Shown: in pieces, positions 45,301 through 58,000 of the stretch
Position numbering within the stretch: position 1 is the stretch's first letter
How the letters are laid out: the number at the start of each line of letters is the position of its first letter
Assembly (NCBI RefSeq): GCF_932526225.1
Contig: NC_064043.1
Span: 6,129,501 to 6,193,500, forward strand
Direction: 5' to 3'
From: Nematostella vectensis
Lineage: Eukaryota > Cnidaria > Anthozoa > Actiniaria > Edwardsiidae
DNA length: 64,000 nucleotides
Notes under the pieces: model-generated
The model's database searches: none
The model's input: only the letters and a program-made list of their open reading frames with translations
Told to the model about the DNA's origin: nothing
Made by a program: the position numbers and the translations under genes

Positions 45301-46964
45301 CGTCACGCAACGGCTATCGCGTGCACCTGACACGGCACGCAAGCACCATTATTATCGAGGAGTCACTCATCACTACCCCGGATGTAACTTTGAAGAATGG
45401 CATTGTACATGTGATTAGTGACGTCATGATAGCGCCTGCTATCAGTTGTAAGTTGAGCTATTGGCTCGAGAATACCAAAAAGGAGGAATAGGGGGAAGAA
45501 TGATATACTATGGCGGTCTACCCGTTTAATAATTTGATGCCTAAGCGCATATTCCTGCGTACAAAGGATGACGGATCTCAACTATTCTTCTATCCGCCAT
45601 ATTTTTTTTGCTACAAAATTGGTAGAAAACGCAGCTTTTTACTAAAAACTAAACATAACGAACATAGCACAAGGAGGTTATTTGTAATTTGGAGTTGTTT
45701 TAAATGACAGCCGAGCAAATTCTTCTCGATTTCTATCTCTCCAATTAAAGATATCGATTACAGCTATGGATGCACTCCCAAATTATTGGAATTAAAAGCA
45801 AATACATAGTCGTATAAAATTACAAATATCATGCTCTTTCCAGTCCTAGGTCCGTTTGACTTGGCAAAAATTCACGGAGCGCGTAAGTTTGCAGATTTCG
45901 TACGGTCCCACAACCTCAAACACATTATTGCGGCCGCCGAGACTGGGCCCTATACCCTGCTAGCGCCTAGCGACCACGCCATGGAGCTTGCAAGTGACGT
46001 CATTAGTCACATGACGCGATCCAAGATGAAACTTGAAGCGTTCGTGAGACGTCATCTGTTGCCAAAGAAACTGTCGGTGGCCGAAATGCACGACGGGGAT
46101 AGAATTAGGACAATGGCCCGGACCAACCGGACAGATGAGATGGTGACGGTCAATTGGTATTCAAATCGAGAGGTGCGTATTCAGACAATTCCAAGAGAAT
46201 GTGATTATATTCTCATACAATACGTGAATGCAAGACGGATATATTTGTGCGTAAAGTGTTCGAAAACTTTTCGCGCGCGGAAATATTAATTCACCCTTGG
46301 ACTTTGAATATAGATTTTAGATTCATGCTGCGAAGCTAACAATCAACTTCAGATTTGGATATTTAAATGCCGAAGGTGAAATGTGATGATTGGATGATGA
46401 GTGTGAGGAATGTGCGCTTGAAACAAAACTCTAATAATTCCCTCCACTGACAAGACGTGTTTTTCTGGACAGATCCTTGCAGTGGGCGGAGCCTGCGTTA
46501 CCAGGCCTAACCGCGAGGTGTGCAGTGGCGTCACCCATATCATCAACAGGGTGATCCTCCCAACAACCGGCACAGTTAGCCACAGCCTCGTCACCAGACC
46601 GAGGTTTAAGCTTCTCACGAAGGCACTCAGAGCAGCCAAACTAGATAAATATCTCCAAAATACAAATGCGATCACTTTGTTTGCGCCGAGCGACAAAGCA
46701 TTCCGGAGGCTTGGTAAGAGAAAGCTTTTTCGTCTGATGAAAAACGTCAAAAAACTGCGTCGCGTTCTTCTCTCTCATATGGTCAGCGGTGTAGTGTATA
46801 GCTGCATGCTCCGACACGACAAGCTAGAGACACTAACGAGCAAGAGCCTGCGTGTCGTGGTCAGTGGTGAACACATGAAGGTTAACGGGATCGTCGTGCG
46901 CATGCGTGATTTACCCGCAACGAATGGCGTGATTTACGAGTTGGACGCAATCTTGAGCCTGTGA
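42363..46964 (+). CDS. Secreted EMI-FAS1 matrix protein (TGFBI/periostin type)
   Basis: Eight exons, all in frame, give 649 aa: 42363-42511, 43002-43079, 43290-43366, 43613-43941, 44737-45015, 45231-45447, 45844-46172, 46473-46964. Residues 1-22 are a signal peptide (MRSLVSFLVVFLCACVG). Residues about 51-101 form an EMI module with six Cys, including the diagnostic HCCPGYAREPGLVGCP. Four FAS1 (fasciclin) domains follow, at about 102-240, 240-377, 380-510 and 512-649. Each has an H1-like FAP-SD-AF block (VFAPKDSAF, VFAPSDQAF, LLAPSDHAM, LFAPSDKAF), and most have an NG-(V/I)-IHVI-like H2 block near the end (NGIIHVI, NGIVHVI, CSGVTHII, NGVIYEL). The order matches TGFBI and periostin, about 680-800 aa, which are extracellular adhesion proteins that bind integrins and collagen. 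There is no RGD, transmembrane segment or GPI signal. Introns interrupt FAS1-1 and FAS1-3 at equivalent places (after DRE and NRE), as expected after domain duplication. Confidence 0.93.
44229..44557. repeat. MITE with TTACCGTAAATGAT ends
   Basis: About 330 bp in intron 4 of the FAS1 gene. Ends TTACCGTAAATGATCTAATA and the inverted TATTACATCATTTACGG form terminal repeats of about 24 bp that continue into AAACGCC/GGCGTTT. The middle repeats GGGGCGTTCATTA. No coding capacity. Confidence 0.8.
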
Positions 46965-47220
46965 ACAAGCTTTTTTTTTAATCAAAGGCTTCATGTTAGA
47001 AAGAGTGTGACTTTATCTCTGAACTTAATTGTTAAAATTAAAACAAAAGATTTTCATGCCTTATACATGAATTGAAAGGCAGATCAATTGACACTTTATC
47101 ACAGACCATTAGATATTTTAAGGTTTGTTTAGTGAAGGCTGCCGTATGTATGGTGACAGGTTAATCTGTCACCTTCCTCTACTACCAAATCTTCCTTCAC
47201 CTTTCTTCTACATTGTATCT

Positions 47221-47460
47221 AGCACTTGAATACCCTTCATATCCAATCAAATGTCAAGATAGCACTTGAATACCCTTCATATCCAATAAAATGTCAAGAT
47301 AGCACTTGAATACCCTTCATATCCAATAAAATGTCAAGATAGCACTTGAATACCCTTCATATCCAATAAAATGTCAAGATAGCACTTGAATACCCTTCAT
47401 ATCCAATCAAATGTCAAGATAGCACTTGAATACCCATCATATCCAATAAAATGTCAAGAT
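47221..47460. repeat. 40-bp minisatellite, six copies
   Basis: Six copies in exact 40-bp register of a unit with AGCACTTGAATACCC, TTCATATCCAATA and AAATGTCAAGAT. Differences are single bases. Confidence 0.97.
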
Positions 47461-48133
47461 AGCCGTATTTATCCCTGGGCTAGCGTTAACCTGTTTTATG
47501 GAACAGGCCCCAGAGCGAGATTACAAGCAGGTGTAAACTTTTCACCCAGCTACCAAACGAATGTTATTGGTTTCACTTTGTCTCAATCCGCCGCGTCCTT
47601 CCTGTTTCCGCATCATTCGGATATGAACCCAAGGACACACTTTTATGAGGGTTTTTATGAGGGTTGGTAATTGCTACATACGACTGATACAACGAGCTTG
47701 CACTGGCGGTATGGTTTACACGGGCAGTATAGACTATATAACTAATAATAGACAACACAAGTTTGCCTAAACGGGCAAAGAAAGCACATGAACCTCCAAG
47801 CCGCTCTTGGCGGCAACAAGCTATGGCGAGCAAGCTATTGACGCGGAGCTAGGGTGTAGGACTGGGGGGGGGGGGGGGGTCAAGACTGGGTCCCTAGGAG
47901 GGAAGCACAAAAAATTATCTATATCCTCAGGAGTCTTTTGAGTTTAGGTAGATCGCGTTGTAAGATAGTTGCTTATCCATAACTAACAAAGGAGCAATAG
48001 AGCACAGGCGACAGACACAGGTTCTTTTATTACTGTTTTCTTTTTCATATCATACGATATTTAAGAACCTTATTACATTTCCAACTTCCTGCGTGCGACC
48101 GTTCGAGCCTGCCTAACAACATTCTTCAAAACC

Positions 48134-48255
48134 AGGCGCGTACCCAGGATTGGCTGAGCGGGGTGCGCAGTCATAGGTATCAAATAGAGAAATCATAGTA
48201 TTTGAAGATTCCTTAATAAGAAATGACCCACTTTTTGGCCGCCAGGGAGGGGGAG
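48134..48255. repeat. Dispersed repeat family C
   Basis: GGCGCGTACCCAGGATTGG, GGGTGCGCAGT and GACCCACTTTTTGGCCGCC match, inverted, the segment at 19195-19310. A weaker relative with GCCGGCCAAATAGTGGG lies at about 56940-57055. Confidence 0.6.
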
Positions 48256-48620
48256 GGGCAAAATGTTTTGTCTCCCTTCTTTTCTCTTTTTCTCCCCTAC
48301 TTTAGGTAATCCTGGCTACGCGGTTTTATCCCTACCTTTCCCTCCCTCCTGTTCATTTTGGTAGATGCTTCACTGACAACAAATTTAACTCACATATAGC
48401 ACGATGATGTCTCGGACATGAGAAACGTGAAAGCGAAAAACATGTCGTGGTTTTAATTTCCCCTCGGGGGATAACCCTAAATGGCGAGCAGTAGTTTATT
48501 TAATCTTAAAGGAAATAAATCAAAAGAATACCCTACTTCATAAAATAGCTTACGCTTACGCTGGGGGCGGAAAATATTTTTTAATGCGTAATTCTCATTG
48601 CATTTCCCGGCAATTCATCG

Positions 48621-48840
48621 CCGGTCACTCCGCCATTTTATTCTCCCGCTCAAATAATCCTTTTTCATAGGCTAAGCGAGTAACCAAGATATTTTCAATC
48701 AAATATCGTCAATAACGTGTCAGACTTCATTCGTAGATTGTTTTTTTTTGTGTAGTTTCCTTGCGAATAAACCGTTGTACTTTCAATTATAAACAATAGC
48801 AAAGGAATGGTTGATCGACATCCTTTTAAGAATATCTTTG
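48621..48840. repeat. Dispersed repeat family B, copy 2
   Basis: Same ordered blocks as 28791-29025, same orientation, with scattered substitutions and indels. Confidence 0.7.
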
Positions 48841-51800
48841 GGGTTTCTTCATAGAAGAATACCTCCATTTTCTGGCAAATTGTGTGTTTTTTTCTTTACC
48901 AACGTATTCTTTTTCTTGTTGTTGAAAAGAATGTTTATTTTTTTTCCAAGAGCAAATACTGAAGTATAATAAGTGTTCTCAATAGAACATCGGCACCGTA
49001 ACACCCAGTACTTTTGCGATGCCGATGTCACAAATGAAAACAAAAAATGATCTAAAAAACCCCTGAGATTACTCAGCGTTTATCCGTTCCTATTTTCCTT
49101 GTCAAAGCAAACAACGTTATTACATTTTTCAAGGCTTTATAACTATTTTGCTAATAAAGCTCGCGTAAGTGCTCATAGTGCAAATAACGGAAACGTTTTA
49201 TGACCCCGTTTCGAAATTTAATCAGAGATATGGTCTATGTTTCGAATCTCAGCTGTCTGAATATCGTTTTAATATCCTGTTATACACTATAGAGCCAAGT
49301 GTTTTGGGGGCGTACGATGCCAAACTGACCATGACGTTTTAATTCCTTCAAAAACGTGACCTTGGTTTACAGACTGCACAAACGTCAACCAGTACACGCC
49401 TACGTAGGTGCATTAATATAAAATACCCGCAAACATCAAAAACACGATTTGAATTTCACGCGCACATATACAAATCCCCGCGGCACACGAGCCGTGCGGA
49501 GAACATGGGTAAATCGAACAAAAATCAATTTAAGGCAATCGGTGTATAGCTCTGGCATCGCTTGAGCTCATTTATAAGCAGATAAGCGCCTTTCGGTCTT
49601 GTAACTTCTATTCGCCATTTGCAGTTAGCCGTTAGCACTGACAAACCTTGTTTTAATTATGTGTGTATAGTTTGGGTGCTGGCCATTAACGTATTTTTAA
49701 GACCTTTCGTAATCTCGACCAGTCACGTCCTATTCGGTGGGGACTATATAAGGGCCTGTTCACATGAAGGTAGGATGACCCTATCCTTAGTAGGGATAAG
49801 AATGATATACCACCTGTTCGCATGTACTACTTTGGTGTCCCTAAGAAAGGCCAACTCTTAAGGGTTTGTCGTCAAGCAAGATTAATAAACAACCCTAGAA
49901 CCATCAAACTCAGCTCCCCATCCTAGTTTATTTTTCTCTACTTGCTGCCTTTGAATTGGGCAAAAGTTGTCCCCATAGGTAGGTGAACTCTACCTTGTAT
50001 GAACCAGACAGTGTAAAACAAAGGAACACCCCCTCAGATTTCACCCTACTGCCGGGTCACCCTCTCTATTTTTTTCCCTTTTTCCCCCTTCTTTTTTCCC
50101 TTTTGAAAAAACAACGTGAGCAATTCAATACCCACTTCGCGATACCAATATCAAATCAGATATACTTAAACTTTTTTCCAAGAGAAAGATAAACATTTAT
50201 CACTATTGCCTAACCCCCTTTTCATTTTCTTGTTTTATATACCAGCTCATAAACTCAAATATTTGTTTTGGAAGAACGCCTATTTTGTTGCTAGGAAGCA
50301 GATGATTAAAATTCATTTTAGGTTGTCAAATTTAACAATCTGGTCGATGTATCCGATGGCCTAAGTAAAGTAATTAATCTTACTTATACACCAGCATTAA
50401 ACAACACAAGTAGATCTCCTAGAGACGAGGTGTTAAGCACGTCTGGCACGTCTCTTTTTAATCAAGTCAGTATTTAATTATATTCCAGTATTCTAGTGAG
50501 TAGACTGACATTCCCGTTAACTGATGATTTAGTATCACAGTTTGACACTTTACATTTCAGTGAACAGAAAACAAGGTGACTGTTATGCGAGATTTCAGGG
50601 TGGGTTGGGGTGGGGATGCATTTTAAAATTTCAAACATCTTTTGTTTCCTTCGTTTATATAGTCTACGGGAGAGAAGAGAGAGCGAGAGTGTCCGTGGTA
50701 ATAAAAACGGGTGTTCCTGGACTAGTGAAAATGGTTGCCGCGAAATACATAACAAAGGAATGCAGGATTTCCTGCAAGTTTACGGATATGGAAACATAGA
50801 AAGCTGGATATTGGAAGGAATCAGATATATTTTTGGGTGACTGTTCTTAGAACTCCTAACCGATGGAAACATAACTTTAACTCCCTAATATGAAAAAGTT
50901 ACATCTTTCACTGCAGACATACATTTTTTACAGATTAAACTTATATACGTTATTAAAAATCTCGCTAGAATGAACAACAAACTTGTGTTATCATCATTTG
51001 GAATTTGTATGTTAAATATATCCACAGAATTCAAGCATATGTAGCCTACAATTTTTAAAGCAGTTCTTATTTTAAATTATCGATCAAAGATGTTGGTCAA
51101 GCTTTTGTTCCACATCCGTATTTAAAGCCCTAATGCGTTCATGTTCTTTTGGGATGCAAAGACAACGTCGCAGGTTGTAAAAAAAAAAAAAAAAAGATTG
51201 AGAATAAAGGTTAATCAATTCCAAAAAAATGGCTTAAGCATGGGTGGCTAGACGTTGTGGTTACTAAAAGTCTTTTGAGTTCTGATAAAATGCGTGGGTT
51301 TCCGGTTACTGAATGAATTAAATAACACTACTTAAATTTCCCATACGATGCTCACTTAAATTTTTTAAAAAGCATGTTTCATATTCGCCGTTCATATAGC
51401 TATAAATAAATGAGAATAATCTAGGTGAGAATGAGATAAATATTGAAATGGTACATATGTGAAGTCAATTCTGAAAAATAACTTCTCAAAACATTTTCCT
51501 GTTTACTGTAGCATTATCCCATTATGTATACAAAAATTCAACTTTAAAAGCCCTTAAAAGAAACAACCACTAAAAAGGCTAACCGCAATTGTCTTGTTTA
51601 CTCTAGCATGATTCCTTAATGATACAACCATTCAACTTAAAAAAAAAGTTGCCCAAAAACATTCTTCATCGTCCTATTTACTACAGTATAATATAGCCAG
51701 CTAACGATCAACACATTTTCTTACCACTATAATCTTTCCGGCACAACTTACGATGTCAGAGAATTTTCCTTTACCCCCCACATCAATTTAAACGACATTG

Positions 51801-51925
51801 TCGGTGCAATTATTTTCACGACTTTTTTATATCGTAAAAGGAAGAATCGTTTATAAAAATGAGTTGATCACTCTTGGCGATGTTAAACTTATTACTTTTG
51901 CATTTGATCACGGATCAGAAACACA

Positions 51926-52041
51926 TACCCTGGGTACAAGAGCCTGCAGACTTCTCTTGTCCAGTGACGCTCAGCTGTTCGCGGCATTTTGGCTGAGCAT
52001 TACTGGACGAGAGAAGTCTGGAGGCTCTGGTACACAGGGTA
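51926..52041. repeat. 116-bp hairpin with 50-bp arms
   Basis: Arms 51926-51975 and 51992-52041 are reverse complements except for about 7 mismatches, with a 16-nt loop. The stem includes GACTTCTCTTGTCCAG paired with CTGGACGAGAGAAGTC. It could be a MITE or a small-RNA precursor-like hairpin. Confidence 0.85.
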
Positions 52042-53885
52042 GGAAACACACTGCTCTTATTTGAAAACACTCTTTTTTTTTTTATAAGAAGGTCTAATTT
52101 TCAGTTGAGGCCGGGCCATTCTTATTTTGTTCTTAAATTTTAGTGTTATAAGTATATAATACTCAATGAATTATTAGGAAGAAATTTACACTAACGATCA
52201 ATAGCAATAATATGGTTGTTACTAAATGAGTCAATTTGATTTCTACATTTTAGAGAACGCATTAGGACTAAAAAAGAATTTTTTTCTGTTATCTGAGCCT
52301 CGGCATGTTCTTAAAATTTGGTGAAATCTCAGGCTGGGCGTTCTTATAAAAAATGTTCTTATAAAAAAAGAGTGACTTCACAAGAACTGTCAGTCAATAA
52401 GTCTCTTTCTTGGCAGTGAATAAAGCGACTATCTACCAAATAGAGGTGTTTTCCTTTTTTTTTTAGAAAAAAAAAACATTTACAAATAGGCCTTGAAGTC
52501 GCGAAAAGGCAAAGCAGTTCTTATTTGATCGTTTGATTTCGCACTTTTTAGAGAGAATTAGCATTTTAAATGAGACAACATCTTTGGTATCTCATATTAT
52601 CATTTATCGTTTTGTTATAGAATTATTATTCACCAGGCTCAAATTTGCCCCTAAAAATCTGTGACATAAAAATGTTGTATTTCATCATGTCTTGGCTTTA
52701 AGATGGTCTTTTCAAGATTTCCTGACGCATTCAGTATTCGCAGTAGGGCTAAGAGAAAGTCCTAGAATCTTTCAAAATTTTCTATGAATAAGCCGTGGTA
52801 ATCACCTCATTTTGAAGCGGTTATAAAATTACAATCCACACTTCTTTAGAAGGCTTTTATCGCAAATAGTTGCAATTCCATTTTTATAGTCTTTATTCAT
52901 AAAAAAGGGAAATTAAAATTACTTTGAATTTTGAGAAACCACACACACACAACTTTGTTTCGAATCTCTCCCTTTCGAAACTAAATTTAAGTAATATGCT
53001 TTATCTGCCTTATATTTTAATGGTTTTGAAGCATGAGGAAACTCCTTCAACCATACATTCAACCATAAACATGGTTTATTGGCCTTTTCTCAGATGTGTA
53101 ATTTTTTTTTCATGAAAGCAAAACCGCTCTAAGTTGCTTTGATATGTTGATATGTAAATACGATCTCATTCGCCAATCCCATTGGGCTAGGCTTTGAAGG
53201 TTTGACTTTAAAGAAAAGGACGTTTACAAAAATACAAGGGTATTTGGTGATTCTCTTTGAATTGAATTTGTGAGCGAATAGCCTCACTTCTGTGAATATC
53301 TGTGACACGCAGTCCCAAAATCCTCCTTCACGAGGAAAATAGGGCCAAAACTGGGGCTCACGTTTGACGTTCGAATTCACCTGATGCTGGTTGGGCTTGC
53401 CGGATAAGTTTACAAGTACCTCAAACGACCCATATATCATGTATTAGCCTCTTGATTAAATTACAAGTTTCCATGGTGACGACTCGTAGGTGCAGGTGCA
53501 GAATCAAGCTGATATAAACTCGTCTTTTATTGGTGGACATCCATCTGACGGAGAGAGAACCCTGTAGGCTTGTCTAATGGGGCTCTTTGTATTCATTTGA
53601 ACACAGTATTTGAGCAGTATGTTTGCTAAAAGTCGCAATTTTCGCAGAGAATCTGCCGAGTCTTCCTTGGCAACCTTGAGGATATCCGTGTAATTCAGAG
53701 GAAAACGTGCATTTGATAGCGCCTACTATACAAAATCGCGCGCATAAAAAGGGGAAAGATCGAAGGACTCATCATTATCAAAGATTGCTGTGGATTCGGG
53801 ACATTCGATAGCGCTAAAAAGTAGAACTCATTCAAGACTCTGCAGCATAATCCCAAATTGGATTACTCGTGAGAGACTTTCTATC

Positions 53886-55040
53886 ATGGCACTGAACAGC
53901 TCAGACCGACCAGGCATTGAATTTATCAACGACAGAGAGAGTATCATCCACAAGTCCGTGGCTGTGTCGATAATACAAGCCGTGGCAATGATAGCTATGA
54001 TTGTGGTGTCGGTTCTGGCAAATGGCGTCGTTTGTCATTGCATTATCAAGACGCACTCTCTTCACACTATCACCAACAGTTTCATATTCAACCTTGCCGC
54101 TACGGACTTTTGCCTTTCCGCCCTGTGCATGCCATTCGCACTCGTTTCTTGTATCACTAAACAATGGGTTTTTGGGAAGACTGTGTGCGTGGTGTCAGGG
54201 TTCCTGCTATCTATGTTGTGCATCGCTTCGATACTAACTCTAGTTCTTGTAGCAATAGACCGATTTATGGCAATCAAATACCCGTTGAAGTACACTTTGT
54301 ATGTTACACACAGAGCGTGCGCGTTCATGCTGGCTTATGTTTGGTTCCAGGCGGCGGCCTGTGCTCTTCTGCCCGCTCTCGGTTGGGGCAGTGGGTATGT
54401 TTTCGTTGAGCAAGAGAGCATCTGCAGACCCGAGTTTGGGACTCCGTCTAAGGACAACGGGTTCACGAGCTTTCTGTTCGTTTCTTCTTTTGTAATCCCA
54501 TTTTCTATATTAATTAGTATCTACTTGTCAATACTGTGGACGGCAAGAAAGCAATTTAGGCAAGTTCATCACGCCAAAATCCACGTCATTAATGTGCAAC
54601 CAAAAATTATTGAGCTAGAAACTGCGGTTGGTACAACCAAGCAAGTAGCAATCATTTGTAAGCTAGAAAACGCAGGCACAACAGACAATAACACTGCGGC
54701 AATGGACGAGATTACGTCCGCGACTAACACTACACGAGGCAAAAAAATGGACAGAGCTAGCAGACGGCGTTATCGCGCGCGTGGTTTTAAGATGGTGCTT
54801 ATGATTGTAGCAGTTTTCCTAGTATGCTGGTCTCCCCATTTCATTTTGATATTCTACGGAAGCTTGTACCAAATTCAGTTCCCAGCTGCGGTTAAGGCTG
54901 TGACAACTTGGTTAACTTTTTTGAATAGCTCTTTTAACCCATTTTTGTATGGGTTCTTTAATGCTCGTTTCAGATCAAGCCTAAAGAGGGTTTTTGGCGA
55001 TAAACTTTTATGTTGCCGTTGGCGGCATCAAGATGATTAA
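53886..55040 (+). CDS. Class A (rhodopsin-like) GPCR, single exon
   Basis: 384 aa, intronless. The first in-frame ATG is at 53886; the frame stays open upstream to 53790 without another ATG. Seven hydrophobic segments are present. Family anchors: N46 in TM1 (LANGVV), D74 in TM2 (NLAATDF), disulfide Cys C101 and C180, D125-R126-F127 at the end of TM3 (DRY with Y replaced by F), W153 in TM4, P205 in TM5, CWSP 314-317 in TM6, NPFLY 351-355 in TM7, then a helix 8 and C376/C377 for palmitoylation. The N-terminus carries NSS for N-glycosylation. A roughly 80-residue third intracellular loop (about 222-300) is Thr/Asn-rich and ends in a basic run. Layout resembles amine-receptor-like and GPR161-like orphans, but the ligand cannot be read from sequence. 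AATAAA lies at 55280. Confidence 0.93.
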   Translation: MALNSSDRPGIEFINDRESIIHKSVAVSIIQAVAMIAMIVVSVLANGVVCHCIIKTHSLHTITNSFIFNLAATDFCLSALCMPFALVSCITKQWVFGKTVCVVSGFLLSMLCIASILTLVLVAIDRFMAIKYPLKYTLYVTHRACAFMLAYVWFQAAACALLPALGWGSGYVFVEQESICRPEFGTPSKDNGFTSFLFVSSFVIPFSILISIYLSILWTARKQFRQVHHAKIHVINVQPKIIELETAVGTTKQVAIICKLENAGTTDNNTAAMDEITSATNTTRGKKMDRASRRRYRARGFKMVLMIVAVFLVCWSPHFILIFYGSLYQIQFPAAVKAVTTWLTFLNSSFNPFLYGFFNARFRSSLKRVFGDKLLCCRWRHQDD

Positions 55041-58000
55041 ATTAGTCAAGAGAAGAACGTGACCCTTAAGGAAATCAATTTATATTTATCTCTTATAGAG
55101 ACAGAATTTTATTACTTTTATTGACAGCCACGAGCTTGATAGAAAAATATGGCCACATAAATACAACTTTTTTTGTAATATGATGGAGAAGTTGTTTTCG
55201 TGTTTTCTTCTCAAATCTAAGTATCTATCCTTAGTCATACTTTAAAAAAAATGTAAATATATTGTAAATACAGCAGAAAAATAAAAGTGACTCAACAGAT
55301 TGTTTCTTCAAACGATTGAATGACAGTTATGGGATGACACTTTTTCGTATACAAACCGAACAAGACTCAAAGAATTAGTTTTTCTTTCATATTGGTTAGA
55401 CGAGCAATTCTTTCCTCATAATGACAAAACACCATAAAACCACTTTGAATAGAATAACAATAAAAATATGCATCCAGTCAGCGCCCTCTTTCAAACAAAA
55501 TCTCCCAAATTTTCTTTTCTTTATTGAAACTAAATTTGAGATAAATAGAATATCCTCCCGCAGCCGATAAGCAGTAATTAAAAACAACTTTAGAACTTAG
55601 CTTAAGGGGCGTTGTCTTACTAATGGTATTGCAGGAAGAAACATGAAATTAAACAATTTAAAAGTGAAAAAGGGTGGTAAACTCCGAATTGACATCAAGC
55701 GTGAGCCGTCAGATAATAAAAATAATAATAATAATAATAATAATACCCAAGACTCTGTTGGCTAGGGTAAATACACTTTGTTAGAATTATTTGGAAAAAT
55801 TTTTATAGGAAAAATGCAATAACAATATCACGAAGAATAACTCGTATGACTTATTTCTCAAACAAAATAAATAATGAATGCCTTACCATCAAAACCCAAT
55901 TTAATGGGTTTTCTTTATTTCTTAAAAAGGTCTGAATTCGCCAGAGCTCAAGGTTTGTTTAACGTAAATAAACAAAACGACATTTCGTGACGTTTATACA
56001 ACTTGCGCGTTTCTTCCAAAATATTACACCGTCGCTATGTCTTTAATTTATTTAAAATATTCAAGCATTGGAAATGGCATAATTCCAGAGAGTGATATGT
56101 ACCAGCGGGAAGCTGGTGTTTGCCGGATACGACGGACGCGGCGAGGAAACCATTTGTTAGAAAGATATCAATCTGTCTTTAGCAAGCGTTGACCTACATT
56201 TTCCTCATTTTCCCTGCTCTATGGTAACGAATGATGAGCTATATTTGTTATCCGTTTTATTTAGGGTGCTGTTTATAAACTTGTAAAATGATATAATTTC
56301 TGGGAAACCCTTTATCTAACAAGTCACGTGATCTTCTTCCTCGAATGATACCACGAATCTGGCTATGAAAGTATCTGTTTGCCTCTAAAAAAGCCACAAA
56401 TTCACTACAGTGAAGAGAATATTTAAAGATATAATATATTTTCCCTTTAAGAAAGTGTAAATACTGCTTATCTGTTCGGCCAGTTTGCAGTATAGATTGG
56501 AGACTTGAAAACTGATCACTCAAAAGATATGCAAAAACGTACAATATAACTTGTCAATTCGGATGCAAAAGAAGAAACTTATTATAACACACACACATAT
56601 ATATTATTTGGTCTAATTCAATGCTTATATCATCTGATCTTAATAGAGTTTTCACATATAATCGTCAATTTTATTATTGTAAAACTTTTCTTATTGACAT
56701 GCAGCATAACGCAAAATGCTTTTTTAACATATATGATATATCCCCATTCACCGTGATCGCCACTAAGATACGTTTAGTGTCTAGACACGTATAAAGAAAA
56801 TTATTTGCGAGTTGGGGGGGGGGGGGGGGGGATGGGGGGTGAAAAGTTATTGAACTATCGGCTTGAAAAGACTGCATAAGCATAAGATATTGTGAACCCT
56901 GGGGAGAATTCGAGTCTAAGTTACTGCAAATTGTATTTTTTCGGGCGCGCCGACATTTTTTTTATGTTTTCGTGTTTGAGGCTAACACATATTTCCCGTA
57001 AGATACGTGAGCATCCCCGCTTTGCCGGCCAAATAGTGGGTCATTTCTTATCGAAGGGTCGTCAAAAATTACCCTTTATTTACTGTGCAATTCTCCACCC
57101 TACCTCAATTCATTTCTTTTGTTGTTATCATTATCTGGTGTAAATATGATAATGTACCGTCTGTCCAGCTGATATGCAATGACTCTTTTAAGCTATCGCT
57201 GTCCAGTAAGTGCAATGCTTCGGGCTTTACTTCCAGTAATGTGCAATGCTTTTCTGTGTCTGTCAACTATTTGTTTTTGTTGATGTGCAATGACCCTTTG
57301 AGCTATAGCTGTCCAGTAAGTGCAATGCTTTTGGTCTTTATACTATTCAGTAATGTGCAATGCTCTTCAGTGTCTATCAGCTGAGTTGAAGCTGCTTATT
57401 TAATGTTTCTGTCAAGCACTATTTTTAGTATAGTGTGTAAGGCAATATAAGAGAACTACAGCTGGGTATGCGTCTGGATCCAGTCATAGAATAATACTCG
57501 CGGCCATGGATAGAATAGCAAATGTTGTAGAATACCGGGTTAGGATTGGAGACGAGGGGGCGGATTAGCGCGCATTCTGTCTGTCATATATTTTTGTAGG
57601 CTAATCGATTATCTGATAAAAATCCCCTTTTCTAGCTGACTTCTCTGCACGTCATCGAGTAGACAGTAAATCATGTTTTAAAGCCTCACTCTTTTATTTT
57701 ATCATTCTTCCATGGAGTGTGGCCAGCTGCATGAGAATTTTGTTTCTCAGTTTCTGGTCACGATTTCTTCTACGGGAGCACGTATACTTGCTCTACTGTT
57801 TGATTAAAAAACATCCATATACCACGCCCTTCAGGGAACTCAAATATAGGGGTATGATATTTTAAGCTTGCGAAAGAAACGTTTTACACGGCAGCTTTAT
57901 TATTGAATTGAGATTAAACTATTTTTCATATAATACTGTCAAATATTTTGGCTGTATATTTGGCCTGGTGGCTCTGAACGTCTTCACAGTCTACAATACT

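Larger units (their letters stand above)
46965..53885. other. 7-kb intergenic region with repeats, no recognised gene
   Basis: Contains a 40-bp minisatellite, two dispersed repeats, G-tracts (about 47862-47878) and a 116-bp hairpin. Open frames are short and lack domain signatures or splice partners. The last few hundred bases should include the GPCR promoter; none can be assigned precisely. Confidence 0.5.

Noticed and set aside
53790-53885. Longer GPCR start from a GTG at 53790
   Set aside because: No ATG in that extension and the receptor N-terminus is normal from the ATG at 53886.
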